DNA from: Talaromyces rugulosus | Taxonomy: Eukaryota; Ascomycota; Eurotiomycetes; Eurotiales; Trichocomaceae | DNA: 64,000 nucleotides | Assembly: GCF_013368755.1 (NCBI RefSeq) | Contig: NC_049563.1 | Span: 3,844,001 to 3,908,000, forward strand | Direction: 5' to 3' | Part shown: positions 10,581-23,800 of the stretch, in pieces | How the letters are laid out: each line of letters starts with the position of its first letter | Position numbering within the stretch: the stretch's first letter is position 1 | Position numbers and translations under genes: made by a program | The notes under the pieces: model-generated | Databases searched by the model: none | What the model saw: the letters and a program-made list of their open reading frames with translations, nothing else | Told to the model about the DNA's origin: nothing

Positions 10581-12300
10581 ATGGCGGACTCAACCCACAC
10601 GGTTGTCTCTGCTCTCCAAGAGCGTGGGATCGTCTTCAAGAAGGCCGGCGTCGAATCGGATTTCAATATCGACACAGAATATGGCAGAAAGAATGCCCAA
10701 TGGGCTGCGGAGCACCTGTCCCCGCATACGTTGCTTTCCAAAGAAGAAGTAGCTCTGTATGTTTTATTAGCACCCAACACGGAGCATTCGTTCACGCTGA
10801 CATTGGTTTTACAGGTTTCAAAAATTGGAAACATCAGGAGCATCCCAGACGTTTACTAGACATCCTGCACTGGCATCGACACGACCCTTGGACGAAGACG
10901 CGATCCGCGAAGCCACCGCTAGTTTGAAGGCATCAACTGCGACGTACCGCAAACAAACAGCCGCCCTAAAATCACAAAATGAAATATTGGACAGCCTGCA
11001 GGCCAGGGAGCGAGAGGCTGGTCGGGCCTATGAACAAGGTGTCGCTGCGCTGACCAGGCGACATTTGCTGGAGAAACAGAGGAAAACAGCTATGGTACCA
11101 CCCCCGATGCATATATTCTTGGCATGGAATGTGTATTGACAAAAATTTATAGGCCGACGATCTTGTGAAGGATTTTGAAAGCAGAATGCTCTTGGAACAA
11201 CAGCAGATGCACATCCACAAGGGACAATTTCTCCAAAAAGTCACATCTAAGCTAAAGAACGACGATCGAGCCCTTGTCGAAGCCGAGCTTTTTGCCGCAG
11301 AGTTGGAACTGACCGAGGAGGATGAAAAATCCGAGAAACGGGCGATGGAGTTGACCTCGACCCTGTCAAAACTGGTTTCAGATGAAATTTATTGCCGTCT
11401 AGACCGACTCTATCTAGAAACGCTTCTTACAACAGGTGGCGAGAACTCCGAAAGATGGGCAGAAATCAGGGACCAAGTGGTTGCAGTAGAGGATGATCTA
11501 CAATCCCTCTACCTGGAAATTAATGTCTTAGCTGAAATGTCTTCAAGACACGAATTTGGCGAGCGAATACGGGACGAACTCCGAAAAAACAAGCAAAACC
11601 ATAGTCACTCTTTGGAGGATTGCCTTGAGATGGTAGGTCATTTTTTATTGTTAATGGCTTTTTACTAATTCGAGCTTTCATTTAGATTCTGCACCTGATG
11701 TCTGAAATGACAGATTCCAACAGTCAAATTGTCGATAGACTCTTGCATCACCAGTCACGTCGCGAAGCCTTAAACCTCTTATCTGCCTCGTATACGAGTG
11801 AAAGTGCACGAAATGACGCATTGCAAAACAAAAGCAAAAAATCCCACCGCCGACAATCTTCGTTGGGCTTTGGAGCAGCGCTGCAGCCTCCTATTTCGCC
11901 CCAGAAGCATCAGCTGCAGGCTCTCGACAACATTCTACGCCGATTGGGCATTTCAGGGGCTGACCAAGCTTCATCTCTGGAGGCTGGTCCTGAATCATTG
12001 ATTTCTGAAAGACGATCTCGGATGATTGACCTTTTACATAATCTAGGTACAGCTGCAGAGATGCCGCTAAAGGAGTATCTGGAGCCAACAGATAAAGCCA
12101 TGGAACTTTTCTCTGCCGTCTTGCAATCAAATTCCGATTTCCAACCATCTCTGCTTGACCCATCTCAGAAAGAGCGACTTGCGGAGTTGGAAAAGGAGCT
12201 GACGACAGTCCAGAAGGGGATTGAGGGAGTAAACCTTGGTGTCCTTGTTGAACAAAGCCAAGGACGTGGGAAACAGTTCAGAGCTGCCGACTATAGTTGA
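10581..12300 (+). CDS. HAUS augmin-like complex subunit 3 homologue, 4 exons, 516 aa
   Basis: Exons are 10581-10756, 10815-11094, 11153-11632 and 11686-12300; the joins keep frame. The N-terminal ~110 residues match the pattern of HAUS3/Dgt3. A short helical region is followed by FNIDTEYGRKNAQWAAEHL, then LLSKEEVALFQKLETSG, equivalent to the animal ...VLSEKEL.AF..L..SGK segment; after that comes a long charged coiled coil. HAUS3 is part of the eight-subunit augmin complex, which recruits gamma-tubulin to existing spindle microtubules for branching nucleation. Most of the rest is heptad-like helix (about residues 85-300 and 400-510). Assignment rests on the N-terminal motif and the coiled-coil layout; other coiled-coil proteins are possible. 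Confidence 0.6.
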
Positions 12301-13371
12301 TTTGTTTCCGCTTAAAGGAATCATTTTCAAGGAAGAAGGAAAACAGCAGTTGATACACACTGTACCACACCATCCTCGGCTTGCTTTCCTGGTGTATAGC
12401 AGACTCCTCTTGACCCTTGGGGTGACTTGAGTCTGAAATGGGATAACGTGGCCCGCAGCAACCGGCCGTTCTACGTGTCGACCAGGAGCTCCATTCGACC
12501 ATGCCATGCTTAGACCAGAGCCTGCGGCGAGCAGTAATGCTTCGAGCTGTCAAAGACGAGGATTAATGTTAATACCGTCTCAGCTTTCAGCCTGGCTTGT
12601 TGTAGAGATGCTGTATATAATATGATAACTCCATTTTATGAACATGGAATCCATTCTATTGAACTCTGATTTGCCTGTCGACCTTTGTTTCACTGCTCTG
12701 CAGTGCCTATAAATGAGACGATATTGCCAGTAGCAAATAAACTGATCTGAGCCCGGAAGGATGAATCCGTGGGCCCGGCCGGAGCCATGTGGATCGCCCA
12801 AGTTCCTCGATAAGAACCGCCAAGCTTGGCGGCTCGAGTCAAGCAGCAACCGTTTCTATTTTTTGCGCACTCCCCAACCAGCCCCCTGTATATCCACGAT
12901 AAAAATGACAAGGCTCGCACGATATTGACGTCTCTTGTTGGTCTAGTTGGTTCGTCCCCCCGGTTTTCGCACAAAAGCCATGAAAGCACATATGCCCAAC
13001 CGCCGTCTTTGGTTTCCCTGACTGATCCCCGCATCTATATAGGTTTCTCGCTTTAGGATGCACGCGATCGTCGATTTCCTCTGACAGGCTTGCTCGAAAG
13101 CCAGTACACCAACAATCGCAACTTTTGTTTGAATCCGCCCACTTTTGCTCCTCTCTGCTCGGCCTGCTGTATGCGACGCCGTCTCCTCTACCCCGCCATA
13201 GAGTGTTGCGCGTGTTAAGACGACAAGCTCGGTGGACAATGGTAGACTCACCCACACTGTCCGTGTATACCTGTAGAACCAGGTGCAATCGAACTACCTC
13301 TCACGCCGAATCCATTGCCGCCAAATCGCGGCGAAGAGCTCTTTCCTAGCTTTTTCTTTTCAGCTGACACG
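12301..13371. other. Long upstream region of the cyclin gene
   Basis: Likely the 3' UTR of the augmin-like gene plus the promoter and long leader of the cyclin. A TATA-like CTATATAGG lies near 13034-13042, about 330 bp before the cyclin ATG. A second open frame at 12236-12430 overlaps the 3' end of the preceding gene but shows no recognisable features. Confidence 0.4.
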
Positions 13372-14193
13372 ATGAGCAATTGCGCCGAGGCTGGTCCCGC
13401 CGCAGAAGAGCAGGATAAGACGTCGCCTCATGGCGCAGACACTGGTTCCACCGCGTCAATCAGCGATTCGGACTCGGATGTATTTCAAATCCCGCCTCTC
13501 GAGGCTTTGAACGCCGTGACGGCTCATCTAGCTGAATTAGCACATCTCACCGGAGACGTTCCCGCGACGCCGCAGCGTCCCTACAGTCCCACAGAGAGCA
13601 CCGATGCTGCAAAGGAGAAGCAGAATCTCACCGTCAGTATCACCGAACTCCATTGTGCAGGCGACAAGGATGCTTCCGAGGCAGATCGCGCACGGGGCGT
13701 TCAGCACCATGTGCTAGCAAAACGATTCTACTCCAAAAAAGCACCGCCCATCTCGCTCGAGCAGTATCTTCAGCGGCTCCACAAGTACTGCCCCATGTCG
13801 ACCGCAGTCTATATCGCGGCTAGCATTTATATAACGAGAATGGTGGACATTGAGAGGACTCTTGTGGTGACCCCGAGAAACGTGCACCGGTTGGTCCTCG
13901 CGGGACTTCGAGTCGCGATGAAGGCGTTGGAAGACCTGAGCTATCCTCACTCCCGCTTTGCTCGGGTGGGCGGCGTTACAGAGCGCGAACTCACCCGGCT
14001 TGAAATTACATTTTGCTTTCTCATGGACTTTGGCCTGCGGGTGGATTCTCGTGCGTTGACGCGCCAGCTCACTCTGCTTCGGAGTGTGCCATATACACAC
14101 ATGATTCTGGAGCTCCCACCACGAGCAAAAGCTCGTGATGAGCCCACGGCCATTGCTTCTAGTTCCATGCCAAAAGAGATACCGCAGAGCTGA
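13372..14193 (+). CDS. PHO80/PREG-type cyclin, 273 aa
   Basis: A single-exon regulatory cyclin for a Pho85-type kinase. The N-terminal ~120 residues are acidic and low complexity. The cyclin box spans about residues 121-235. It contains FYSKKAPPISLEQYL, YCPMSTAVYIAASIYITRM, VHRLVLAGLRVAMK and FARVGGVTERELTRLE, the AK/RVGG...EL..LE signature shared by Pho80, Pcl6/7 and Neurospora PREG. It then ends with FLMDFGLRV. The start is the ATG at 13372, which gives a normal length; the frame continues upstream without another ATG. Pho80 controls the phosphate response and Pcl6/7 control glycogen metabolism and other functions; sequence alone does not choose between them. Confidence 0.85.
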   Translation: MSNCAEAGPAAEEQDKTSPHGADTGSTASISDSDSDVFQIPPLEALNAVTAHLAELAHLTGDVPATPQRPYSPTESTDAAKEKQNLTVSITELHCAGDKDASEADRARGVQHHVLAKRFYSKKAPPISLEQYLQRLHKYCPMSTAVYIAASIYITRMVDIERTLVVTPRNVHRLVLAGLRVAMKALEDLSYPHSRFARVGGVTERELTRLEITFCFLMDFGLRVDSRALTRQLTLLRSVPYTHMILELPPRAKARDEPTAIASSSMPKEIPQS

Positions 14194-14918
14194 GACTCGA
14201 CGAACCAACTCTTATTTGGAGAGAAGCTAGGTTTTTTGCTATCAATTGATAGTGCGTTCACATCTATACCACCCTGTATTCTGTACATACTGCCTTTTTG
14301 AGCACCATCTAGATGCTATTACTCTGCCGGTTTTAATCTCTACGAATAGGGTCGGATCTGTTTTGTTTCTATAAGAACAAGCCAGGTTTGTAGATATTGC
14401 TAGTTAGTTGGGTATGTATTATACCACAAATGTCTATAATAAGCTAATAAGCTAGAATTTAAACTTTTGCAATTTACCGTAATCCACAATATTATCATTA
14501 ATAATGTTACCTGAAATAATAATGGTCGCACAGAATTATTAATAACACAGCATGTTGTGAAATTGGCTAGAGCTCAGCCTCGCTGCGCTAAGCCACAGTG
14601 ATGATATCCGGCGAGGCGGCCAGGCAGCCACTCTCCGCAACTTTTAAGACACTCCTGTCAACTCCCTGATCCTGCGAATCCCAGCAGGACGAGAAAGAGA
14701 AAAAAAAAGGTGGAAGAGGGAAATATATAGCGGCGCAAATTTTTATTGAGACGCCTCTTCTACTTTCCGTTAACCATCTCTTGTTTATCATGATTTGTTG
14801 TTGATCGCAATTTTCTTACGAATTAGCACCCTCAGCCCAAACGCCTTCATCTCCGCCCACAAAAACAAGCTTTTACCTCCTATTTCGAAGCAGAACAAAG
14901 AAATATTCCCGACCGACA
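14194..14918. other. AT-rich intergenic region
   Basis: Very AT-rich around 14400-14550, with small inverted runs of ATTATTAATAAT type. Promoter and leader of akr1 at the right end. No gene is seen. Confidence 0.4.
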
Positions 14919-17395
14919 ATGAATCAATCATCTTCGGATGAGCCACAGCAGCCTGGGCCTCCGCGGAATTCGACAATGCAGCCAGGCGCCAGTACAAAGG
15001 CGTCCGCCGCACCACCGCAAGCCGTGACCGATGGCGTTGAGCTGAAGGATATGCCAGCTGGTGGAGACGGAGGCAGACCGCTGCTGCCGGTTGAGGAGGA
15101 CATTATGCAGCTTGCGCGATTAGGGGAAATTGGCGCTATGCAGAAGCTGTTTGACACGAAAAAGTACAATGCCAAGTACAAGGACGAGGAAGGCATAACT
15201 CCGCTACACGTAAGTCTACATCATGAAGGCTAAAAATTCGAGCTCTCGCTGATTATTTTTTTTTCTATTCGAAAAGTGGGCCGCGATAAACAATCAATAT
15301 GCCATGTGTCGCTTTCTTCTCGACTCCGGAGCCGATGTGAACGCAAAGGGAGGCGAATCCGTGGCGACACCGGCCATGTGGGCTGCGCAGCGATGCCATT
15401 ACTACATTGTAGACTTGATGCTCCAACGCGGTGCCGATCCGCTGTCGACCGATGCTCAGGGTTACAACATTCTGCACCTGGCCACTATTGACGGGAATGC
15501 GTTTTTGGTGATTCTCCTCCTCCACCAGGGGATCCCAGTTGACGTTGCCGATCCCCAGGGTCATACGGGCCTGATGTGGGCAGCATACAAGGGTTTGCCG
15601 GCTTGCGTGGATCTGTTCTTGCGATGGGGAGCTAATGTCAATGCCGTGGATGAGGGTGGTCTCACCCCTTTGCACTGGGCTTTGGTGAAAGGATCATACT
15701 TGTGCGTTCAAAAGGTGCTCGAGTATGGTGCCGACAGAACTGCAACAACCCGAGATGGGAAATCGCCAGGCACTGTGGCCAGCGAAATGAGGTCAACTAG
15801 AGCCTGGCACCGAGCCTTGAATGACTGTGGCTATGACCCGAATGGCAACTTGAAGACGCTTCCTATGGGCATGACCATGCTCGTGCATAGCAAGAGCCTG
15901 TTGACCAAGTTCTTCTTTCTCTGGCCATTCAACATCATCTTTTGGGCAATTTGGGTCATTAGCGAATTCGCCATCTACATCGGAGTACCGGTGGCAGCCG
16001 TGTTAATATTTGGCATGCAATATTTGGCCCAACTGGTTGCTAATCGGGGGCCAGGGGAGTTTCGAGTTTTGCAAAAAACAGTAAGCTTTTCACTGTGACG
16101 TATACCCTCTGCCGCGTCGACTAACATCCAGCAGCCATTTCTCGCCGGTGTCTTTGCGGGTAGTTTGTTCTGGGTGGGAGTAACGTATCTCCTTCGGGTT
16201 TTGCCAGGTAATTTGTTTCTACTATTTCAGGGACTAGTCACTTATTATAAGCAGCAACATGGAGTTCATACCCGATCTCGAACGCCCTTTTCGCAGTATC
16301 TTACTTGTTGACCACATATTTCTACATCTTCTCGATGGCGGGAGATCCCGGATATATCCCCAAGATGGGTAGCAGGAATCAACAGCGAGAAGTCATCCGG
16401 GAACTGTTTGATACTTGGAAATTTAACGAAGAAAATTTCTGCATTCACTGTATGGTTCGAAAACCTTTGCGAAGCAAGCACTGCCGTCGGTGTTCTCGAT
16501 GCGTTGCAAAACACGACCAGTATGATTTTCCCTTGTTCTTATTTCTTACAACAGCGGCTGACCTAACTACTTTTACAAAGCCATTGTCCTTGGATTTTCA
16601 ACTGTGTCGGAGCTAACAACTTGCGGCATTTCGTCATTTATGTTGTATGTCTGGAAATCGGTATATTGACATTCATTCGTCTGGTGATTTGTTGTAAGTG
16701 ATGGAAACTCCTCTTTGTGTGATCACTCCGTTAACACCTTGGTTCCAGATATCGAACTTCTTCCGGCGCCAGAGACACTGCAATGTAATATAATCAACGA
16801 CAACCTCTGCAGTATCATCTCCAAGGATAGTTTCACCCTGGTCCTCACCATCTGGGCTGCGCTTCAGATGATCTGGGTTACGATGCTCTGCGCTGTGCAA
16901 ATGGTTCAGATTTCGCGGAACCAGACCACATACGAGAATATGAGAGGCCACACGGTCGACAACTCGCACTCAGCTTCCCAGGCTATCACAACTGCTCTTG
17001 TTGCCGGCACTCCGTCCCCTGCGGCTGCCGGGCTCACGGGGGCCGGACACGGACCACACCCTGGAGCCCGAGCAGGGCATCATCATCGCGGCAAGGGATT
17101 TTTCGGCCAGTGGAGAAATCTGCTAGGACTGGACTCTTTCTTCGCCACTGCCCAGGGAAGTTCCGTCAGACAACGCAACCCCTTTTCGCGAGGCATTGTC
17201 ACCAACTGCCGAGATTTCTGGCTCGATTCGACGCCGTTTTTCAAGAAGCGCGAGCCTGGCTCGGCAATGCTGGACGGCGCAGTGGTCAACTATTACAGCA
17301 TGTATGAACCGCCACGGCGACTACACGGCGGAAGTTCCGGCGGCGGTGGAGGTTATATGAGTGTCTCGGGCGACGATCCTGAGCGCGGTGCCTGA
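14919..17395 (+). CDS. akr1: Ankyrin-repeat palmitoyltransferase Akr1, 6 exons, ~730 aa
   Basis: Golgi/endosomal protein S-acyltransferase. Exons are 14919-15209, 15277-16080, 16135-16207, 16255-16519, 16581-16693 and 16749-17395. The third exon could start three bases earlier (adjacent CAG acceptors), adding one Gln. After a low-complexity N-terminus there are five to six ankyrin repeats (about residues 60-270; examples GVTPLH-like [42 protein letters not shown]). Then come hydrophobic spans starting at [17 protein letters not shown]. The zinc-binding core is [27 protein letters not shown], followed across a splice by the catalytic DHHC and PW. Further membrane spans and a glycine/histidine-rich tail follow. 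The splice within the DHHC motif (CA|C) is required to restore it and supports the exon model. Confidence 0.95.
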
Positions 17396-17433
17396 GTGAT
17401 GAGAATCTGAACGTGTGCTATTCTCTTGCAATT

Positions 17434-17456
17434 TCTCTCTCTCTCTCTCTCTCTCT
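17434..17456. repeat. (CT)n microsatellite
   Basis: About eleven CT units, just 3' of the akr1 stop codon. Confidence 0.9.
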
Positions 17457-18272
17457 GTGAGCCATTTTGCATATATTCATATATTCATATATTGATGGGA
17501 CGGGGATCCTTTGTTCTTGAGCGTTGTACCGATGTATTTGATGGGAGTTTTCATTTGGCATACATAGACAAGAGGGCGGGATGTCGCCAGGATATATTTC
17601 GTTGTAATGACCGTTGTTTGTATTTATCCATGTCTTTTCAGACACGACATGTAGTGACCCTATGTAGTAGTCATGCATCTAGGCCTGCAGGCAGCCGCAC
17701 GGATCCAGTTGATAGATCACATAATCTTCCAGGAGAGAGAGCATCAGCTGATCAAACCAGGCACAGTACGACACTGCATGTTGCACGACATGACTAGTCC
17801 CACTACCCTCCACTATGTTAGCATTCTTTTCATTCTGCTGGTCATTTGACTCTTTTTTTTTGAAACCCCTTTCTTTTAGTAATGATGCGGCGTGGGCGGT
17901 AAGCGCGTGATTATTTATTATTATTCAAGGTAGAATGCTTGCGTAGATCTCTGGACCCATTTATTCAGATGCTAGACAATACGCAGCTGCCAGTCATATT
18001 GCCCGTTCGGATTCAGGTGTGACTTCGGAGATCGGGGATATCAGCCTAGAAGGGTAGGTGGTAAATACACGAGAGGGGTAAAGGGCGGTATTGGCCTGTG
18101 TATTGTAACAAGCTGTGTGTTTTGTCAACGGTCCGGGTATCGGACGTGTTATTTATAGCTGTCTACGGCGTTTGTGAGGATTATGAGTAATAAATTGAGG
18201 GATGCATGTATTAGAAGACTGTAAATAGTGGGCCGTTTTGCCTGTTCTGGTACAGGGCCCACAGTCGGCTTC

Positions 18273-18291
18273 TTATCTGATGATCTGATAA
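18273..18291. promoter_or_regulatory. Inverted pair of exact GATA/SreA-type sites (ATCWGATAA)
   Basis: TTATCTGAT at 18273-18281 (ATCAGATAA on the minus strand) and ATCTGATAA at 18283-18291 lie in opposite orientation, one base apart. Both match the ATCWGATAA sequence known for the iron-responsive GATA repressors SreA/Urbs1/SRE. They sit about 54 bp after the sidA stop codon rather than in its promoter, so a function is uncertain. Confidence 0.4.
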
Positions 18292-18344
18292 GCGGTTTTT
18301 GCTCCGCCGCCCTCTGTGGATCAATCACTTCTCCGTCCACATCG

Positions 18345-19855
<1,511 letters not shown>

Positions 19856-19969
19856 CTACCCAAGTATTCGCCTAGTCTACGAGAGATATATAGATGTGCC
19901 CTCCGCCGAGTGGGGGGGTCGAGGTAACAATAATCGTAATCTATTTTAATAAGAATACATGCTGCAGCA

Positions 19970-19982
19970 CTATCGTAGATAG
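19970..19982. promoter_or_regulatory. Inverted GATA-core pair in the sidA-sidC promoter
   Basis: CTATCGTAGATAG is a perfect inverted repeat of GATAG cores separated by three bases, about 165 bp upstream of the sidA ATG. GATA factors bind such cores; the match is to HGATAR, not to the longer SreA sequence. Confidence 0.35.
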
Positions 19983-20791
19983 CGTCACGGACTAAGGGAG
20001 TTGAAGAGGCCAGTGCCATGCTGTAATCAAGCATGCATGGCTTTGTGATGGCTCAGATCCAAAGACCGACATGGAAGCAAACAAATCACGACCTGCAGCG
20101 CCCCCGCTTCCCACCATCGTACCCGGTTTCCTCCATTACATCACTCACCATTAAGAAAAAATTATTATTTACACTAATCTTGCTTCTCATAGGGATTTGT
20201 TTGTTCTTGTTCGGTTCTGAGCGCATGCATATCCGATGTCGGTCCGATGTGGCGCTTGAGCTTATGCTATGCCATGCATCTGTAGCCACACGATCGATAT
20301 ACTTTTCTTTTTGTATTGCATTCTTAACTAGCAGCCGTGCGGACACAGAATATGTATATGTATAGGTATATGTATCATGTGTGCCTAGGTTACACGTGCC
20401 GGGCAGGGGTGTACGTTTAATATGCACACTTCCAGCTGTGGTGGTGGTGAACTCATTTGTCGATCAAGCGTCAAACAAACAGATATTAGCTAGCCGCCTA
20501 TACCCGGGTTTTGTAAACCGGTGATACATGCCAAAACGTAATCTGTAACGTCCACGCGTCACAAGAGTTGGCGATGTTGGTAACTTTGTATTTCCAATAC
20601 CGATAGCTCCTTCCTCGCCCAGTTCGGTATCGTCGCCCGAGCAGCAAGGATAGAAGCTACCCCTCAGCCGATATTCTCCAACTTGTCTCTTTTCTCTCGC
20701 TCAAACATGGACCTCGTCAGCTAACTCAAAGCTGTGCGTGTGTACCCTCATTTAGACCCTCCCCCAGTTTTGCATCCCTCGCGCAGAGACA

Positions 20792-20808
20792 AAGAGAGAG
20801 AGAGAGAG
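20792..20808. repeat. (GA)n tract in the sidC leader
   Basis: GA units immediately upstream of the sidC start codon. Confidence 0.8.
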
Positions 20809-20827
20809 GGCGATCGATCGAGTTATT

Positions 20828-23800
20828 ATGGACAGACTAACCCAGTTCCCTGATATCTATCCATCCGACCACGCCATTCACGCAGAAATTCCATGGAGTT
20901 TATCCAGCGATGCTGCAGCTTCGGTCTCGGTCGAGACTATCGTGCTGTCATGGGCTGCCCTTTTGCATGCCTACACGGGCGAGGAACAGCCTGTGTTTGC
21001 TCTCAACCAGCGTCCCGTTAGAGTGCAAACGGCCGAGAAAAATATTATCAATTTGAAGTCTATACACAAGCCGGAGGAGATAGAAACAATATTGTTCACG
21101 GGTATTGACATTCAGCAACCCACAGAGTATACCCTTTTTCAGACAGATGTGCCCCGAATCGTGGTCAAGTGCGCTCTGTCTTGCAGCATTGACTTGGCGG
21201 TTGGTGCTGGCTTTTTAAAATCCGAAGCCGGGATACTACCCCATCACTTGAAGCAGCTAGCGGTCCAACTGCAACAGTTTGTGCGGAGCTATGCTGGCCT
21301 TGGTGGTGAAGTTGTAGATGACGGTGAGAAACCGCTGTTATCCATCGCCAACCCAGATCCTCAGCATCTCCAAGGGCCGCAGTTTTTACACCAACTGGCA
21401 TTCCACCATACATATAGAGATGCTCCTGCTTTAGAATTCCTCAAGCCCGACCACTCTATTCACAGCATATCTTTCCAAGACTTGGATTGTCTTTCAACGA
21501 AACTGGCACATCAGATTGGCAGGAGACTCGGCCCAAATCCTTCTAGCCGAATTGTGCCCGTTTTCCTCGGCCAGTCTGTGGAGCTTTATATTGCATGGCT
21601 TGCCGTTTTGAAAGCAGGCGCTGCTTTTTGCCCTCTGGGGACCGATTCCCCGGAAGATAGAGTCGCTTTTATCCTGAAAGATGTTGCTGCAGAGGTTGTT
21701 GTCACTTCAAGCAAATTTAGAACAAAACTTGCAAGCACCAAGGCCGTTTCACTAGTTATAGTGGATGACCTTGAAGTTGAGCTTGTTCCCTCTCCTTTGG
21801 ACTCTCCGGACATTGGTCCAGAGGATCTCGCCTATGTTATGTATACATCTGGGTCAACAGGCCGACCCAAAGGCGTGACGATATCTCATCGAGCAGTGAC
21901 CCAGTCACTACTTGCTCACGACAGCCTTATTCCGCCGTTCCGCAGATTTCTCCAATTTGCCTCACCCACATTCGACGTCTCCGTCTTTGAAGTCTTCTTT
22001 CCGTGGTTCAGGGGTGCCACCCTTGTGGGTGCAGATCGAAGCATAATGCTTCACGATCTTCCTAATACTATTACCCTGCTACAGGTAGACGCAGCCGAGC
22101 TAACGCCAACAGTAGCAGCTGAGCTCCTGCGTAGTCGTCAATCAGTGCCGTCTCTCCAAGTCCTACTTACCATTGGTGAAATGCTCACAAAGCGGGTGGT
22201 GGATGAATTCGGCGCCTCTGCTACAAACTCCGGAATTCTTCATGGCATGTACGGACCAACTGAGGCGGCTATTCATTGTACAGTAGCACCGAGTTTTCAA
22301 TCCGATTCTAGAGTCAACCTGATCGGCCAGCCTTTGAAGACCGTTTCAGCGTTTGTGATGTCTCTTGATGAAAATACGCCTTCATCAGAGCCTGTGGTTC
22401 TGCCAATCGGTCAGATAGGAGAGCTGGTCGTTGGTGGCCCGCAATTGGCAAAAGGCTACATCAACCGCCCTGTTGAAAATTCCAAAGCCTTTCTCCGCAC
22501 TTCAAAGTATGGACGTCTATATAGGACGGGAGACAAGGCGCGGTTCCTACCAGATGGCAGCATCGAATGTCTTGGGAGAATATCTGCAGGCCAAGTCAAA
22601 TTACGCGGCCAACGAGTGGAATTGGGGGAAATTGAAAATGTCATTTGCCTCGACCCTCAAATACGCAGCGCCGTTGTTGGTGTAGTTCAAGGGATCTTAA
22701 TTTCATGGTTATTGATCGAGGAGGATGAAGATGTTCAGCCCGAGAAAATGCGTCAATTTTGCCAAAGAAGACTTCCGGCATACATGGTCCCAGGTGATTT
22801 TATCATCCTTCGAGAATTCCCGCGGCTTGACTCTGGAAAGGTGGACAAAAAGACTTTGGAAGCAGACTACAAACAGATTCATCGAGCCAGCCAGTCGGGC
22901 AGGCCATTTCGAGACAGACTCGAAGAAGACATTACCAAAGCCGTTAGTAAAGCCTTGAATATATCTCACAATTACATTGAAAGCCTTTCAGCTGCTGGCC
23001 TTGACTCGTTATCAGGAATCAGGCTGGCTGCCAAACTACGAGAAATAGGGGTCAACTTGGATGTTGGGGCACTTTTGACTGCAGATACCGTAAGCGATAT
23101 TTGGGAGCTTTCCAAGGGAGCAAGCAAGAGGTTGCAAGAACCACCTGATCAAAGCGCTGATGATGAATGGAACTCGGTTATTAATACGGGCATGGCAGTA
23201 CTTGACGCAAAGAATCTCAATTCTCTGGTTGAAAAGGTGGAACCATGCAGTGACATCCAACTAGCCATGCTCTCAGAGTCTCTTCGCGATTGTAGGGCCT
23301 ATTGCAATTGGATTGAACTTGAATTTCGAGATGGCTTCCAGTTGAACTCGGTAAGACAAGCTTTCTCTAAGCTCATAGAGTATAATGAAATGCTACGCTC
23401 TGTTTTCCTAAGAATCGATTTACCCGATAACCCGTTCTGTCGAGTTGTATGGAAGACACCGGATTTGGAGGGCTATTTTCAAGAAACAACGTCCTTTGAA
23501 CGCGACTGGAGTATTGAGGTCGATAATAGAATCCTCGTACCTCTCAAAGTCCATTTTCTTCACGAAGCAAGTTCGACTCGAGTTTTAGTCCAGATACATC
23601 ATGCCATCTACGATGGCTGGTCTTGGGAGCTGCTGCTGGATGATCTTGGATCGGCATTGCGAGAGGAACAACTGGACGTTCGACCTTTATATTCAGGCGT
23701 AGTGAGGCATCATTTTAAATCAGCTTCATCACAATCGAGCACAGGAACGACTTCCTACTGGGAAGATCATTTACGAGGAGCAATCCCCTCGACGCTGCCA

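Larger units (their letters stand above)
17396..18344. other. Convergent 3' region between akr1 and sidA
   Basis: No gene is supported. It holds a CT microsatellite (17434-17456), a CATATATT repeat (about 17468-17494) and two inverted GATA sites close to the sidA stop codon, listed separately. Confidence 0.5.

Noticed and set aside
12236..12430. Alternative frame at the 3' end of the augmin-like gene
   Set aside because: Considered as the true C-terminus through a hidden intron, but the main frame ends naturally after a helical segment and no good splice sites are present.
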